Shown here piece by piece: positions 1 to 12,572 of a stretch of 64,000 nt of DNA. Source of the DNA: Cucumis sativus (Eukaryota > Streptophyta > Magnoliopsida > Cucurbitales > Cucurbitaceae); the NCBI RefSeq assembly GCF_000004075.3, contig NC_026655.2, forward strand, positions 27,575,489 to 27,639,488. Reading direction: 5' to 3'. The translations under genes were made by a program, and so were the position numbers. Every line of letters begins with the position of its first letter. Position 1 is the stretch's first letter. The notes beneath the pieces are model-generated. The model was not told where the DNA came from and searched no databases. It was given only the letters and a program-made list of their open reading frames with translations.

Positions 1-614
1 TATTACTACTCATAAATTTATAAATGTACCAAAGCACTTTGGAGGGAATATTTGGGTCATGACCACTAAAACCAAATAATTATATTGAAAAGCATAATAA
101 TAGACTCCACCCATCATTTCCTCTCTTTTTGATATTGAACAAATGGAATAGATTCTTTCTTTAATTGGCAAACTCATAATTTCTAAGAATTTTCTATTTT
201 TGGTAATATATTTTTGTGATTTTTGTGATTTTCAGAGATATATATATAGCTACTTTGTTTGGTCATCCTTTATTTTACTAGAAAACTATTTATTTGGAAT
301 ATTTTGAGATCAATTTAATTTATTTCTTTATATGCAAATCTTTGGAATAATATATTTAAAGACAAATATGGAAAATAAAAGGGAGTAAAAAGTTGCCAAA
401 TTGAATGTTAGTGGTTGGAAAGAATCTTGTGCATATCAAAGGTTTCCTTCCGATCCTTAAATGAACTTATACAGAGTAGAGTAGGGCGACCGGAAAAAAT
501 GACAAAATAAATTATAATAATTAAATTCATAGAACACACATTTTATTATTTGTAAAAATGACAAAAATGAAGTCCAACTCACACATTAAGACGTAAAATG
601 TCACAAATGCATTT

Positions 615-1000
615 GTTACTAATATACGTATGATACATCTTATACACGTCTGATACACCTAATACACTCCTTGATACACCTTATACTTTTTGATACACTC
701 GATACATTTGATCGATACACTTGATGCACTTGATACTCTTTGATACACACGATCGATACATTTTGATACACACCTGAAATATTACTAATATATGTTTGAT
801 ACACTCGATACGCTGCAGATACATTTAATATTCCACTTATACAATTGATTGATTAAATGCACTTGATATGCTTGAAGTCCTACTTATATACTTGATATAC
901 TATTGATATACACTTGTAAACTTGATTCATATACTGGATAACAATTCACTTTACTGATATGCTTTAGTAATATATTGTTGATATACTTTATAATGATACA
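615..1000. repeat. Degenerate GATACAC/TTGATACAC minisatellite
   Basis: The motif GATACA(C/T) followed by a 3-8 base spacer (CTTGATACAC, TTTGATACAC, CTCGATACA) recurs about twenty times and decays into GATATAC variants to the right. Unit length is irregular, about 10-13 bases. A weaker cluster of the same motif (TTGATATAC, AATATACAC) appears near 48185-48250, which suggests a dispersed family. Confidence 0.6.
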
Positions 1001-1457
1001 TTGAGTTACATCATTCATATACTTAATTTGAAAAAACGAAAATCACGTAGTAAGTATATTAAGCAACTAATACATATAATATAAGTATATCACAAGACTG
1101 ATATATGAAACTAAGACAAAGTAAAACCAAAAAATTAATGTAAACAAAATCATTTGGAATCAGATTCAACTCAAATTACACATTGAAGAAAGTAAAAAAA
1201 AAAAATCACAAATGAAGTTAAATTACTCTGATCAACGACCATTATATTATATTTCATATTGCAATTATTGTACTATTGATATTTTAAAATTAAGATTCCG
1301 ACAGAAAGAATAAATACATTTTTTAGTATAAAAATAAACAAATAATTAGGGCCTTAAAAAGTGGGAGAATAAATAAAATGAGTAAAAAGTGGGAGAATAA
1401 ATAAATAATAAGCAAGACATTAAAAAGAGGAAGAGAAATAAGTTATTGAAGCCAACA

Positions 1458-1556
1458 TGAACTTAGCTCAACTAGCACCAGTGGACAAGAGGTCCCGAGT
1501 TCAAATCCTCACCAAACATTTATTACAATACCTTTGCAAAAAAAAAAAAAAAAAGA
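1458..1556 (+). mobile_element. tRNA-derived SINE-like fragment
   Basis: TAGCTCAACTAG resembles an RNA polymerase III A box. About 35 bases downstream, AGTTCAAATCC resembles a B box. The segment ends in an A run at 1538-1554. Box spacing is tRNA-like, but no cloverleaf can be drawn, so a functional tRNA is unlikely. A short SINE head with a poly(A) tail is the best reading. Confidence 0.4.
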
Positions 1557-2512
1557 GTTGTTGAATGGTAGTTTAGGAATAATAACATATTTAAGATGGA
1601 GAAGTGAAAATTGACGTCTTTTAGATGTCAGAATTTCAATCCTTAATTTTACTATATAAAAATTTTGTTGACACAAAATAATTATAAAAAAATCTTAATT
1701 TACAAATATAGAACAAAACCTGAAAATATTTATAACCCGTGTAACAAAAAATAAAAGCTTATGAAACCACCATTGTATTTTCATAAATTTCTGATTTGCC
1801 CTTTTTGTTTTGAATTTCGTGTTGAATGCATGTGCATCTTCTTGATATTATTACTACGGGTGATCATTGGTTGGTTGGAATCCACTTGTTTTTTTTTTTA
1901 AAAACCAATCTCGAACTGACCATAGTCGGTTTAGTAAATGTTCAAATCGACCTTGACATCGACGGGTAAGGGTTGGTCGGTCAGTTGGTTTTTGTCAAGA
2001 GTATGATTTAACACTTAAATGTTTTTTGAAAATTCTCAATTTGAAACTTTCCAAAATCGAACCCTCTCGTTTTTCGATTGATCGACTTTGGTTTTGTCGG
2101 TCGACTCGTTTTTTTTGGTCTATGATCATGCTTACCTCTAATTATTACTTCTCATTTTTTATATTCTCACATCTTCTTGTTCAGAATTTCATCTTCTCTT
2201 CTAGAATTTCTTCCTTCTTTGTCACCTTTCATCTTCAGTGTCATCTCCTTATTCTTTTTCCATTATCAGGTATTGTGTTATTCTAATTTCTTCTTTTTTT
2301 CATTACATGATAGTGTATACCAAAATCTAAATGATCAATCATCTATCCCAGATAGATAGAGATATATAAGTGATAGAACCAAATGATCGTTTACCAAGAT
2401 CTAAATGATCGTGTAACAATATTAAAACAATCTTTGATATTTGTACAAGATCGTGTACCAAGATCGTTTAGATTTTGTACAAGATTATTTAGATTTGGTA
2501 CATGATCATTTA

Positions 2513-4025
2513 GGGGCTGTTTGGGCCCTAGTTTATCACCCTGGGTTTGGGTTACCATAACCCTAACCTCTGTTTGAGGCTAAATTTATGAAAACCCTAT
2601 TTTTAAGATTTTCATAATCCTCCAAAATCATTTTCAGACTACTTTTCACTATGCATAACACCCCTTGAAACCGTGTAATCCTTCATCCTTTCCCTTCTCC
2701 GTCCAATCTCATCTTCTTCCTCCCTCACTGTTTCTGTCTTCATTTTCCCCTCCAAATCTTCCGTTTTCTCCTCCAAATCTTTACATTTTACTCACCTCAT
2801 TTTCTTTTTGCAGCTGCGAAGAGATACAAAGAGAGACAGAAGTAAAGATAGAATCTCAGTCACTCTATATCTGTCGAAACCCAACATCCTCCATTTTCAG
2901 TCCTCTTTTTTTTTTTTTGTTCATTGTTTCTCCTTCTTTCTCTCTCTAAATCTACATTTTTTTCTTCTCTCATCCCTTTCTGTTCCACTTATCAATCTAA
3001 TTGCATATATGGAGTTATGTAGACAGAACAATGATAAGTTTGAGACCAAGTGGTGGCGATGGCCTTCGTGGAAGCAGATTTGTTACCCCTCGCTCCATTT
3101 TCCTCTTCTCTCCATTTTGGATTGTTCAAGTGGGATTTGGATTTGAGGTTAAATGGGATTTTCTTGGTAAATTTGTTTGTGAATTAGAAGCCATTTTTTA
3201 AGAACAAAGAGTGAGAGAGATGTTAGATGTTGTGTGTTTAGAGCTCTGTTTTTTGAATGAGATTTTGTTGAGGTTATGAAAATTTGAAGATTCATAATGT
3301 ATTAAGTTTTTTGGTTTTTTTAGGATATTGGATTAATGTATAACTAATAACTTATAATTAATAATTATGTTTGTTATTGATCTTTAATTTGAAAGAATGT
3401 GAGAAATAGAAAGATTCCATTGTATTTGTGAGTGAGAGAAAACCAAACCCAATTTGTAGTTTCTATGAACACTCCACAATCTATTTATTTGTTAGATTAA
3501 TTAAATATATACAATTATTTTATCAATTTAGTTGACTGAATAAATTTTGCCTACAAAAATTAAATACATGAATAAGTTGGAGAATTAGCCATTAAAGTTG
3601 GGTTTGAAATAAACTAAAAATTTTAATCGATATGTGAGTTTGATTGTTTAATAAGTTTGGTTATGAATATATTTATTAAAATTACTTCTTAATTAAACGT
3701 TCATTCTTATATATATATTTTTTTTACACAAATTGATGTTCTTTCAAATTCTAAGCTAAATGTTGAAAATAAAATAAAATATTGAATTTAGAATATGATT
3801 TTTTTTTTAAAAAATAACGTTCACAACACCACCCATATAATCTTTCCCCCAAATACATCTTATCATAACACCATCAATACCTTACCCACATAACCCTTCT
3901 TCCAAACACAATTTATCATAATACTACCTTCATAAACCTTTCCCCTAAACACAACTTATTATAACACTAGTTTTATCATAACCCTAACCCTTCCATAATC
4001 CAACCCCTTCCCCCAAACGTCCCCC
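2513..4025. mobile_element. Non-autonomous PIF/Harbinger-like DNA transposon
   Basis: The left end GGGGCTGTTTGGG and the reverse complement of the right end GGGGGACGTTTGGG form a terminal inverted repeat with one indel. Both ends are flanked by TTA (2510-2512 and 4026-4028), the target-site duplication typical of PIF/Harbinger elements. The element is about 1.5 kb. It encodes no recognisable transposase or Myb-like protein, and its open frames are short and Phe/Ser-rich, so it would depend on a helper. Sequences just inside both ends share ATAACCCTAACC words, extending the inverted similarity. Confidence 0.6.
3815..4015. repeat. Subterminal degenerate tandem repeat inside the Harbinger-like element
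   Basis: Four diverged units of about 50-60 bases follow the pattern CATAA-(T/C)C-TTTCCCCCAAA-CACA-TTATCATAACACCA. Subterminal repeats of this kind often serve as transposase binding sites in class II elements; that role is inferred here. Confidence 0.45.
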
Positions 4026-4240
4026 TTAGATTTGGCACAAGATCATGTGCACCAAGATTGTTTTACCAAAATCTAAACAATTGTGTACCAATATCTGTAT
4101 CAAGCTTTTCGCTTGCATGTTGACTAGGATATATTTGGTATTTCACATTGTGGGTCTGTGAGTTTTTTTTTTCTTTCAAAATTATTCTATACGATGTATG
4201 TATTTTACCGATTTGTTATCTTTTTTTAAAAAAAATTCCC

Positions 4241-5921
4241 TAAAAAATATAATAATCTTTAAATATTATTGCAATCTTTATTATTAAAAAAAAAAAACAA
4301 TACTAACAAAAATGGTGGAATGAAAAATGGCATCCCATAAAATAACTTTCTCATTTATGTTGTAATTTATGATTTAAAAACAACTAATTTTTCTTTTGAA
4401 ATATAACAAAATAAACTAAAATATTTATTGAAAAATTACAGATGATAAAAGAATTTAGAAATAGAACGGGCCATGATACCTCTTTTTTGTATATTGTGAA
4501 AATGACAAATATGACAAGTAATTAGTGATATTAGATGATTATCAGACGACTATCAGAGGGTTATCAGAGAGTTATCGGTTTTAAATTTGCTAATTTTACA
4601 ATTTAGAAAATGTAGTGACATGAGCCCTATCGTTTATAACTTTTTTTTTTGTTATTTTTGCAAGTGCCCCATATCTATAAAAATAGCAAAATATTATTGA
4701 TTGATGCTGATAAATATTAGTATCGTCTATATTAATCCTAGACGTCTTTCATTGTCTATCACTAATATACTCTATCATTTTGTTATATTTGTAATATATT
4801 TTCATCAATTTTGTCCTTTTAAAACAATTTTTCTTTGTTTTATTTATTAACTATTACCATCTAAGACGGTATATCAATTCAATTTCTCACCATTTAATAA
4901 ACCTATAATTTGAAATGATACCATAGTGATTTTTTTTTTATCAAAATTAAATGTCGGGTTTTATTACACGACCATTTAATCTTTATAGTATATAAATAAA
5001 TTTGATTCTCGACCCATTAATGAATCTACATGTTAAGATAATACATTTTATGAAAATGACTAAATTGTAACAAATTGTAAAGCAAAAAAAACTAAATCAT
5101 TTACTTATTAAGTTGAGAGACTAAATTGTCATAAATACAAAAGTCTAAAACTATATAAATAGTTACAATCTAAAGTTTAGGGACGAAATTGTTACTTTCA
5201 TGACAGTTCTGAAACAAAAAATAAACTTAACTCAACCATAATTAACACGACTTTCCATTTAGTTAGAATCCTCCAATCCTATCAAACCTCTCACCTCTAA
5301 AATCGATGGTTATATCAATTACGATCGAGTTAAATTGACTTTCCCTAGAATATATTAACTCATACAAATATACATGTATATACATATAAAACATGACCCA
5401 ATAATGACATTCAACTAAACAAAGTTAATTTGTTCAAACTTTTCTTCTTTTTCCTAAGTTGGAATCCAAGGTTGCTTTTCTTTTTGTAAAAAGATTATAT
5501 ATATGATATTAACAAATATAGAAAGAAAAAAAAGGTTAGGAATGAGAGAATTCTATAAATATACTATATAGTTTCATTTTCGAATATGTATTCCAAAAAT
5601 AAACTTATTTAATAATTGGTTATTACATTTTATAATTGAGAAGAAAAAAGTACAAAACATTCTCAAGAAGTACTATGTGGGTTATGGCAATTTTTGGAAA
5701 AATATTTGGAAAAATTCCTAAAATTGTGAGGAAGCAAAAGTTACCAAAATTAAAAACTTAATAGACAAAACCCCCAATGATTTGTCCCTTTCCTTTGAAC
5801 TCTCACTTTCATGTCATGCCTTGTTTATGACAAATATATATAATAGATTCTCTTTCTAAATGGGGCAAAACCCTAACAAAATAAATAACTACAAAAGTTA
5901 TTCTAAGAACTTTCTCTCTTT

Positions 5922-5977
<56 letters not shown>

Positions 5978-6340
5978 CGTTCATTTAAATTCCATTTATT
6001 TTACCAAAAAAATAAAAAAAAGATGGTTTATGCCCAAAAGCTACAAAAGGGAAAAAAAATCGTTGAAGCAATTGTACAAGGAAGAATACATGAATGTGAA
6101 AAGAAAAGATAATATTACTGCTACAATTAAAATGGGTAATACTTTGAAGAGACGATAGTTAAGTGTATAACATTTTTAAATAATTTACAAATATAGTCAA
6201 TAAATGATATGGTCTATGTGTGATGTGCTTTTAGAATAAAATTTTGCTATATTTACAAATTCTTTTTGTATTGTGTTACATTTACAAATATTTTAGATTT
6301 GATTACTACGTTTAAAATTGTTTCTAGTTTTTAAGTTGCA
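4241..6340. other. AT-rich intergenic DNA
   Basis: No gene is supported. The stretch contains a region around 5030-5200 with AGGGACGAAATTGTTAC-type words that recur near 21800-22250. It also contains 'tatcatta/gatgctgataaatatt' words seen elsewhere in the window, and the TA microsatellite listed separately. Confidence 0.55.
5927..5973. repeat. (TA)n microsatellite
   Basis: An uninterrupted alternating TA tract of roughly 45 bases follows a T run. It is likely length-polymorphic. Confidence 0.9.
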
Positions 6341-8014
6341 ATAATCTCTAAAAAAAACTGAGTGAAGGAAGGAAGGGTACTAAGCCAATTTAGATGCTAA
6401 CAATACACAGAAAAATAAAAAGTTAAACACCAAACAAATAATTAACATACTGATTAGTTAATATGGATAAGTTCTATTATAAGAAAATTTGGGATAATAC
6501 TTTTGAAGTTTCATTTTTGTAATATTTGGGCCCAAAGTTATAAGAAAAAGCCCACCTAAGACACCATAAGTACAAAACTTTTGGAAGGGAAATTGCAAAC
6601 ATAGTTTCTGAAAAATAGGCCAAAGGGTTATGCTTTCTTTCCTTCTTTTTAAATAGCAAATCAAATCAATTAACCAACCCATTCTTTCTCAAAATATAAA
6701 ATGGAAAATTGATTTAAATAGTAAAACGTTGAAAGTATTTATAGATATAACAAAATTTACGTGTAAGGAAATCAAAATAGAAGGTCAAAGATAGTGTCTA
6801 GCTCGCTAATAGGCTTGAAAAATGTATCTTCTTTCTAAATAAATGTTTAGGAGTAAAGTAGATCTTAGTTGGTACCACTTAGTTGAAGTGAGAGCATATG
6901 ATTGTCGCTTATGTTCGAGGGATAGTTCCACATAGCTTGCTCATACCTCGACGCAAATATAAACGAGCATTAGTTACCTTTTTTTTTTTTTAATGGTTTC
7001 GTGTGTTTGGTTACATTGTTGATCTTATAGCTTTTATGTTGTGCCTTAGCATTTGTCAAAATGATAAGTTTGGAGGCAAAATGTTCGTTTGGCTTTCATT
7101 AATCCATAATAACTCTTCATTTATTTGATTTGCAACATTAGGAGGTGCTTGATCAAAACAAGAATTTGTGGTGGTGGAATCCTTTAGAAGAAAAAGATCC
7201 ATATGTATGGATGTATGGTTTTTTAGAAAATTGTATTTTTTCTCTTGGAAGGTTTAGAGTTTCTCTTTTTATTTATTTCAAAACACTGCTTAGTGTGGTA
7301 ATACAAATCAAATAGTTCAGGTTGAGTCATATAGATGAGATTTGTATTACTGATTTGAAGGTTCTTTGCAGGTTCCAACGTAGTAGAACATGTGTGCAAC
7401 AAATTAGATGCAGTTACAAGTTTGAATTGAACTAGTATTTTTCGGTATCATTCTCTTTTTTTCCTTCGCTATATTATTTAGTTTTTTATGATCGATTATT
7501 TATTTTGCTCTAACTTATAAAATAAAAGTTTGAGATGTAGTTTAGTTTATTTTATATTCCGTATAAATTTTCAACACAATATTTTAAATTTATTTTAGGT
7601 TACTTTCAGATATTCATAAAGTCCATTTTTTTAAAATTAGAAAATTAGTCCCTATAACTCGAAGAAAGATCAGTCTATTTTATTTTTCATGCCATGAAAA
7701 ATTTCTCTCTATTTTTTTTCACATCCGAGATGTTGGGAAGATTCAATGGTGGAATGGAATCAATTGATTATCACTTTCAAGTTTTTTGGTTCGATAATAT
7801 TTGAGCATTATAGAGGAGAAGAGGGTAAGAGATGTACTCATAGCTTTAAACTGGAAGAATAAAATTAAGTATGATTGATAAAATATATAACTCAAATACA
7901 ATCATTTGATAATTCTCTCCAACATGAATATGGTAGGAACTTGCATCGATATCAAGATTAGAAATAGAAACTTTAATATGTGAGAGGTGGAGTATTGAGA
8001 CTTCACAATATGAA
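6340..8014. repeat. Orphan copy of extensin downstream flank (no gene body)
   Basis: This segment matches the DNA downstream of the two extensin genes in order. 6375-6640 resembles 13185-13330, 6790-7440 resembles 13510-14300, and 7716-8014 resembles 10100-10470 and 15400-15870. It includes the near-stop sequence reading 'aacttgcatcgatat...gagacttcacaatatgaa'. Similarity ends at 8014, about 35 bases before the place where an extensin stop codon would lie, and unrelated AT-rich DNA follows. It is best read as a third tandem copy that lost its coding region and promoter, or a partial duplication of the flank only. Confidence 0.6.
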
Positions 8015-9430
8015 TTAGCATTAGTTACTTACCAATGTTAATCATTTGCTTTAATTACTTACATTATGTATTAATCAATTAGGATCATGACATTTTGCAT
8101 TAATTAATTATTTGACATCTTGATATCATGCGTTAGTTATCATCGTTTGTATTAAGTAATTAATTTGCATACTGCATGCTGCGTTAATTATTTACTTTAT
8201 GACATCTTGTATATTTTCAGCTTTCTTTTATCTTTATTTATTTGTTTGCTTATATTATCTATGTTTATTTTATTTCTATATTATTTTATCTCAATATCTG
8301 AATTATTTTATCATGTATTATTTTATCTCAATCTCTCTGTATTATTTTATGTCAGTATATTATTTTATCTTATTTATTTCACTTAAGTATTTCTCAAATT
8401 TCACAATATTTTTTTTTATTATTAATTATTTTCTAATTTGAATATAAAAATTTAAACAGTGGAAAAATTATTTATGAGTTTTATAATTTAAATTTCTTCA
8501 CATGAAATTTCTCAATTTTAAATTTAATTAATAAATTTTCTTTAAAATTATAAACAATTTTATACTTTTAAATGATACTGGCTAGTATTTTTTATGAATT
8601 TAATAATTTTTAGATATGAAATTTTTTATTAGACATCTATGATATAAATTAAAATATCAAAATTATGGTATTTTAATATTCTTGAGGTAAATATAAAAAA
8701 TAAAATATTTTGAAACAAAAATAAATTTTATTTTTTTAATTAACTTTTAGTCACCCATAATTAACAACTCCTGCTTACGCTTTATTTCTTCAATGTAAAT
8801 TGATAACCATGAAACATTTAAGAAAAACCTAAATAAAAAACTTTATGTTTTGTGGACCCCTTTGATTTAGTTTTTAAGATAAAATTGGATAACAATTTTA
8901 TGAGTGGTGTAGAGTGCTAATACCTTTCCTACATACAACTAACTTTCGAACTTAAATCTCATGAATCACATCCTAATATGGTTGTTGGCAACTCCAAAGA
9001 GTTTGGTCGGTCCGTGATTACAACTATAATAAATTCACTTTCATTTATGTAGGACAAATAAAGTTATTTTTAAAAAAATTTAAATAAATAAGGCTAGTAA
9101 ATCATGAAACGTAATATTTCTTAAATAAAATTTAAACTTTTAGGAAAGTTTTTATTTTTCCTCGTTCTCATAATTGTAGATTTTGTCTTCTTTCTCAAAT
9201 TTTCTTTTGTTATAAAAGGTTTGATTTGATGTTTTGGGACTGCGATTTAATAATGGTGCACTCCTCTTTTTCACAATTTTTGTATTTTAGAAGGTACCAT
9301 TTGTATTAGGGTTAGATGCATTTAAGTCCTATTTGTAAGCATTTATTATTTCATTTTTTAGTTTTTACCATTTTTATAATTAAAATATATTTTTGTTATT
9401 TTCAAAAAGTAAAATTCAAATTTGCCATTT
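8015..9430. other. Very AT-rich spacer
   Basis: No coding evidence. Dense in TTTTAT/ATTTAA words around 8200-8750. I find no extensin promoter or SPPPP-coding remnant in it. Confidence 0.5.
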
Positions 9431-10503
9431 ATCTAGTTGCTCTTTTATCAAAACAAAATTTTGTGGTGGTGGAATATAATCCATTATAAACAAGAAAAAT
9501 TATAAGAAAAAAATGCATAACTATGCATGTGTGGCCTTTTTTACAAAATTGTGTTTATTCTCTCGTTAGCTTTAGAGTTTTTCTTTTTATTTATTACAAA
9601 TCACAGTTCTGTGTGGTACTCCAAATCAAATAATTACATATCAAATAGTTGTTCATAGGCTCCATCCCATGGTATGGTAGAACATGTGAAAATATAGTTA
9701 TGAGTTTGGATTGAACTAGTATTTTTCGGTATGATTCTCTCTTTATTGTTTACTCTTTTATGATCAATTACTTATTTTGCGCTAATTTACCAAATGGGAG
9801 TTTTGAGAAAAATAGAACTTAACAAAAATGGTCCAATTGATGTTTGATTAGTGGTTTCATATATATGTCCAATTTTTAGATTTCCTTCCAATAGTCTATT
9901 TTATTCCTTTCAAAATTTTATTTTATCTTAGGTTAGTCACGTTTACATACTCAGAAAGTCCAATTTTCTAAATTAAATTACAAAATGATGATTCTAAAAT
10001 ATTTTATTTTTTATTTTTCATATCATGATTTTACCTTCAATATTTTTTATCTTTTAATTTGCACGTTGTCTTATTACATCTTTTTTTAATCTCTTTTTTG
10101 TCACCTTGGAGATGTTGAGAAGTTTTAATGGTGGAATGAAATCAATTGCTTATGTCTTTCAAGTCTAATTTCCAATTGAATTTAAGAGAAAAAACGATGT
10201 GTTCTTGATAAAATATATATCTCAAATACAAACATTTGAAAAAATAGTCCCAATACAAAGGCATAATCAAATTTAAATTTAATTCAAACACAATAATTCA
10301 TTTGATTCTCTCCTAACATAAGAACTTATACAGTGTAATTAACTCAATCTGTTTAGATATGAATTCAAATATTCCATCGAATATTGCAGGAGCTTGCATC
10401 GATATAAAGATTAAAAATAGAATCTTTAATATGTGACAGGTGGAGGTAATGAGACTTCATAGTATGAAAAAGGTTGGGACTTTGTGAGCAGAGAGTGAGA
10501 TGT
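9430..10503. repeat. Extensin downstream flank, copy belonging to extensin 1
   Basis: Shares blocks with 7140-8014 and 13990-15899: the 'tttgtggtggtggaat' block, the 'agaacatgtg...gaactagtatttt' block, and the block just before the stop codon. This indicates that the extensin genes and their downstream DNA were duplicated together. Confidence 0.6.
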
Positions 10504-12480
10504 TTAGTAATAAGGGGGTGGTGGTGATTGGGGTGGAGGGGGTGAAGATTTATAAATGTAAGGAGATGGTGAAGGTGGTGGTGGAGATTTGTAAATATAT
10601 GGAGGAGGTGGCGATGGAGACGGTGGAGGTGGTGAGTTATAATAGTACGGTGGAGGTGGTGAAGGAGATGGAGGTGGAGGAGATTTGTAAACATAGGGGG
10701 GAGGTGGTGATGGAGATGGTGGAGAAGGAGACTTATAAACATAAGGAGGTGGTGGAGATGGAGATGGTGGTGGAGGAGATTTGTAAACGTATGGAGGTGG
10801 TGAAAATGGAGAAGGTGGTGGAGGAGACTTATAGACATAAGGAGGTGGGGGAGATGGTGATGGTGGTGGAGGAGATTTGTAAACGTATGGAGGTGGTGGA
10901 GATGGAGATGGTGGAGGGGGAGATTTATAGATATAAGGAGGTGGTGGGGATGGTGATGGTGGTGGAGGAGATTTGTAAACATATGGAGGAGGTGGAGAAG
11001 GAGACAATGGAGGGGGAGACTTATAATAGTATGGTGGAGGAGGTGAAGGAGATGGAGGAGGTGGTGATGAAGAAGGCGGAGGAGGGGACTTATAGATGTA
11101 AGGAGGTGGTGGGGATGGAGATGGTGGTGGAGGGGATTTGTATACATATGGAGGAGGTGGAGATGCAGATGGTGGAGGAGGAGACTTGTAGACATAAGAA
11201 GGTGGTGAAGATGGTGATGGTGGTGGAGGAGATTTGTAAACGTTTGGAAGTGGTGGAGAAGGAGACTTATAGACATATGGAGGTGGAGGAGAAGGCGATT
11301 GTGGCCGAGGAGATTTATAAATGTATGGTGTTGGTGGGCATGGAGACGATTGAGGAGACTTATAGACATATGGAGGTGGTGGAGAAGGTGATGCTGGTGG
11401 AGGAGATTTGTAAGCATATGGAGGGGGTGGAGAAGGAGACGGTGGAGGTGGAGACTTATAGATATATGGAGGTGGAGGAGAAGGTGATGGCGGTGGAGGA
11501 GATTTGTAAACGTATGAAGGTGGGAGCGATAGTGATAGTGGAGGAGGAGACTTATAAACATAGGGAGGCGGTGGAGATGGAGATGGTGGAGGTGGAGACT
11601 TAGAGACATAAGGAGGTGGTGGAGATGGAGATGGTGGAGGTGGAGACTTATAGACATAAGAAGGTGGTGGAGGAGAAGATTTGTAAACGTATGGTTTTGG
11701 TGGGCATGAAGACGGTGGAGGAGACTTATAGACATATGAAGGTGGTGGAGGAGATTTGTAAGCATATGGAGGGGGTGCAGAAGGAAACGGTGGAGGAGGA
11801 GACTTGTAGATATATGAAGGTGGAGGAGAAGGTGATGGCGGTGGAAGAGATTTGTAAACGTATGGAGGTGGGGGAGATAATGATGGTGGAGGAGGAGACT
11901 TATAAACATAGGGAGGTGGTGGAGATGGAGATGGTGGAGGTGGAGACTTATAGACATAAGGAGGTGGTGGAGATGGTGATGGTGGAGGAGGAGATTTATA
12001 GACATATGGAGGTGGTGGGGATGGAGATGGTGGAGGGGGAGACTTATAGACGTAAGGAGGTGGTGGAGATGGTGATGGTGGAGGAGGAGACTTATAGACA
12101 TATGGTGGTGGTGGAGATGGTGATGGTGGAGGAGGAGATTTGTAAACATATGGTGGTGGTGGAGATGGTGATGGTGGAGGAGGAGATTTGTAAACATATG
12201 GTGGTGGTGGAGATGGTGATGGTGGAGGAGGAGACTTAAAAACATATGTAGGTGGTGGAGATGGGGATGGTGGAGGAGGAGATTTGTAATAATACGGTGA
12301 GGGCGGTGGTGGAGAGTTCAATGGCGGAGGTGGTGAAGTATAATAATAAGGAGATGGTGGTGGCGGTGGTGATGCATAAACATAAGGGTTCTTTCCAGCC
12401 ACAACTGTAGTAGCAAGAAGACATAATGTGACAACACAAAACATCGGAAGCCAATGTCGCGGAGGTTTTGATATCTTCAT
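10504..12480 (-). CDS. Extensin 1 (SPPPP/YVYK hydroxyproline-rich glycoprotein)
   Basis: Encodes an intronless 658-aa cell-wall extensin. The first ATG is at 12480; the open frame extends one codon further, but that codon is GTG. Residues 1-28 form a signal peptide ([10 protein letters not shown], then a Leu/Val-rich core ending VVAG). The remainder is tandem 16-residue units of the [16 protein letters not shown] type. In this family Ser-Pro4 blocks are hydroxylated and arabinosylated, and YVY/VYK motifs form isodityrosine and related cross-links in the wall. Units are more degenerate than in the neighbouring extensin 2, with variants such as [15 protein letters not shown] and [15 protein letters not shown] that contain rare Cys residues. 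The protein ends in PPPPYY followed by TAA. It is in tandem with extensin 2 in the same orientation, with a matching promoter. Long open frames in the other frames and on the opposite strand come from the stop-free 48-bp repeat. Confidence 0.93.
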   Translation of the reverse strand: MKISKPPRHWLPMFCVVTLCLLATTVVAGKNPYVYASPPPPPSPYYYTSPPPPLNSPPPPSPYYYKSPPPPSPSPPPTYVFKSPPPPSPSPPPPYVYKSPPPPSPSPPPPYVYKSPPPPSPSPPPPYVYKSPPPPSPSPPPPYVYKSPPPPSPSPPPPYVYKSPPPPSPSPPPPYVYKSPPPPSPSPPPPYVYKSPPPPSLSPPPPYVYKSLPPPSPSPPPSYIYKSPPPPFPSAPPPYAYKSPPPPSYVYKSPPPSSCPPKPYVYKSSPPPPSYVYKSPPPPSPSPPPPYVSKSPPPPSPSPPPPYVYKSPPPLSLSLPPSYVYKSPPPPSPSPPPPYIYKSPPPPSPSPPPPYAYKSPPPASPSPPPPYVYKSPQSSPCPPTPYIYKSPRPQSPSPPPPYVYKSPSPPLPNVYKSPPPPSPSSPPSYVYKSPPPPSASPPPPYVYKSPPPPSPSPPPPYIYKSPPPPSSSPPPPSPSPPPPYYYKSPPPLSPSPPPPYVYKSPPPPSPSPPPPYIYKSPPPPSPSPPPPYVYKSPPPPSPSPPPPYVYKSPPPPSPFSPPPYVYKSPPPPSPSPPPPYVYKSPSPPSPSPPPPYVYKSPPPPSPSPPPPYYYNSPPPPSPSPPPPYIYKSPPPPSPSPYIYKSSPPPPQSPPPPYY

Positions 12481-12564
12481 CACTTTTTTCTCAAACTTCG
12501 CCTAATGGAAAAGAGAGAAGAAAGGTGATTGAAAAATGATGTTTAGTAAGCAAGTTTGAAGGTG

Positions 12565-12572
12565 TTTTTATA
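12565..12572 (-). promoter_or_regulatory. TATA box of extensin 1
   Basis: TATAAAAA on the minus strand, 92 bases upstream of the ATG (upstream edge to start). An identical box lies at exactly the same distance upstream of extensin 2. The DNA between box and ATG is closely similar in both genes. Confidence 0.7.

Larger units (their letters stand above)
1..2129. other. AT-rich intergenic DNA with minisatellite and SINE-like piece
   Basis: No coding region is supported here. The stretch contains a degenerate GATACAC-type minisatellite and a short tRNA-like SINE fragment, both listed separately. The rest is AT-rich with short A and T runs. Open frames near the right edge are Phe/Ser/Leu-rich translations of CT-rich DNA and look non-coding. 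Confidence 0.6.
2130..4240. repeat. Dispersed GATC/GTAC-rich repeat, copy 1 (interrupted)
   Basis: Left and right parts (about 2130-2512 and 4026-4240) share words with 21140-21790. Both have a CT-rich head, then an array of GATCATTTAGATTTGGTAC-like palindromic words, then the tail TTGGTATTTCACATTGTGGGTCTGTGAG. Copy 1 is split by the TTA-flanked element at 2513-4025, so that insertion is younger than the repeat. Confidence 0.55.

Noticed and set aside
10365..12245. Minus-strand His/Leu-rich open frame of 626 codons
   Set aside because: It is the extensin 1 repeat read in a shifted frame (CCACCACC as His-His). The YVYK frame carries the signal peptide and proper stop.
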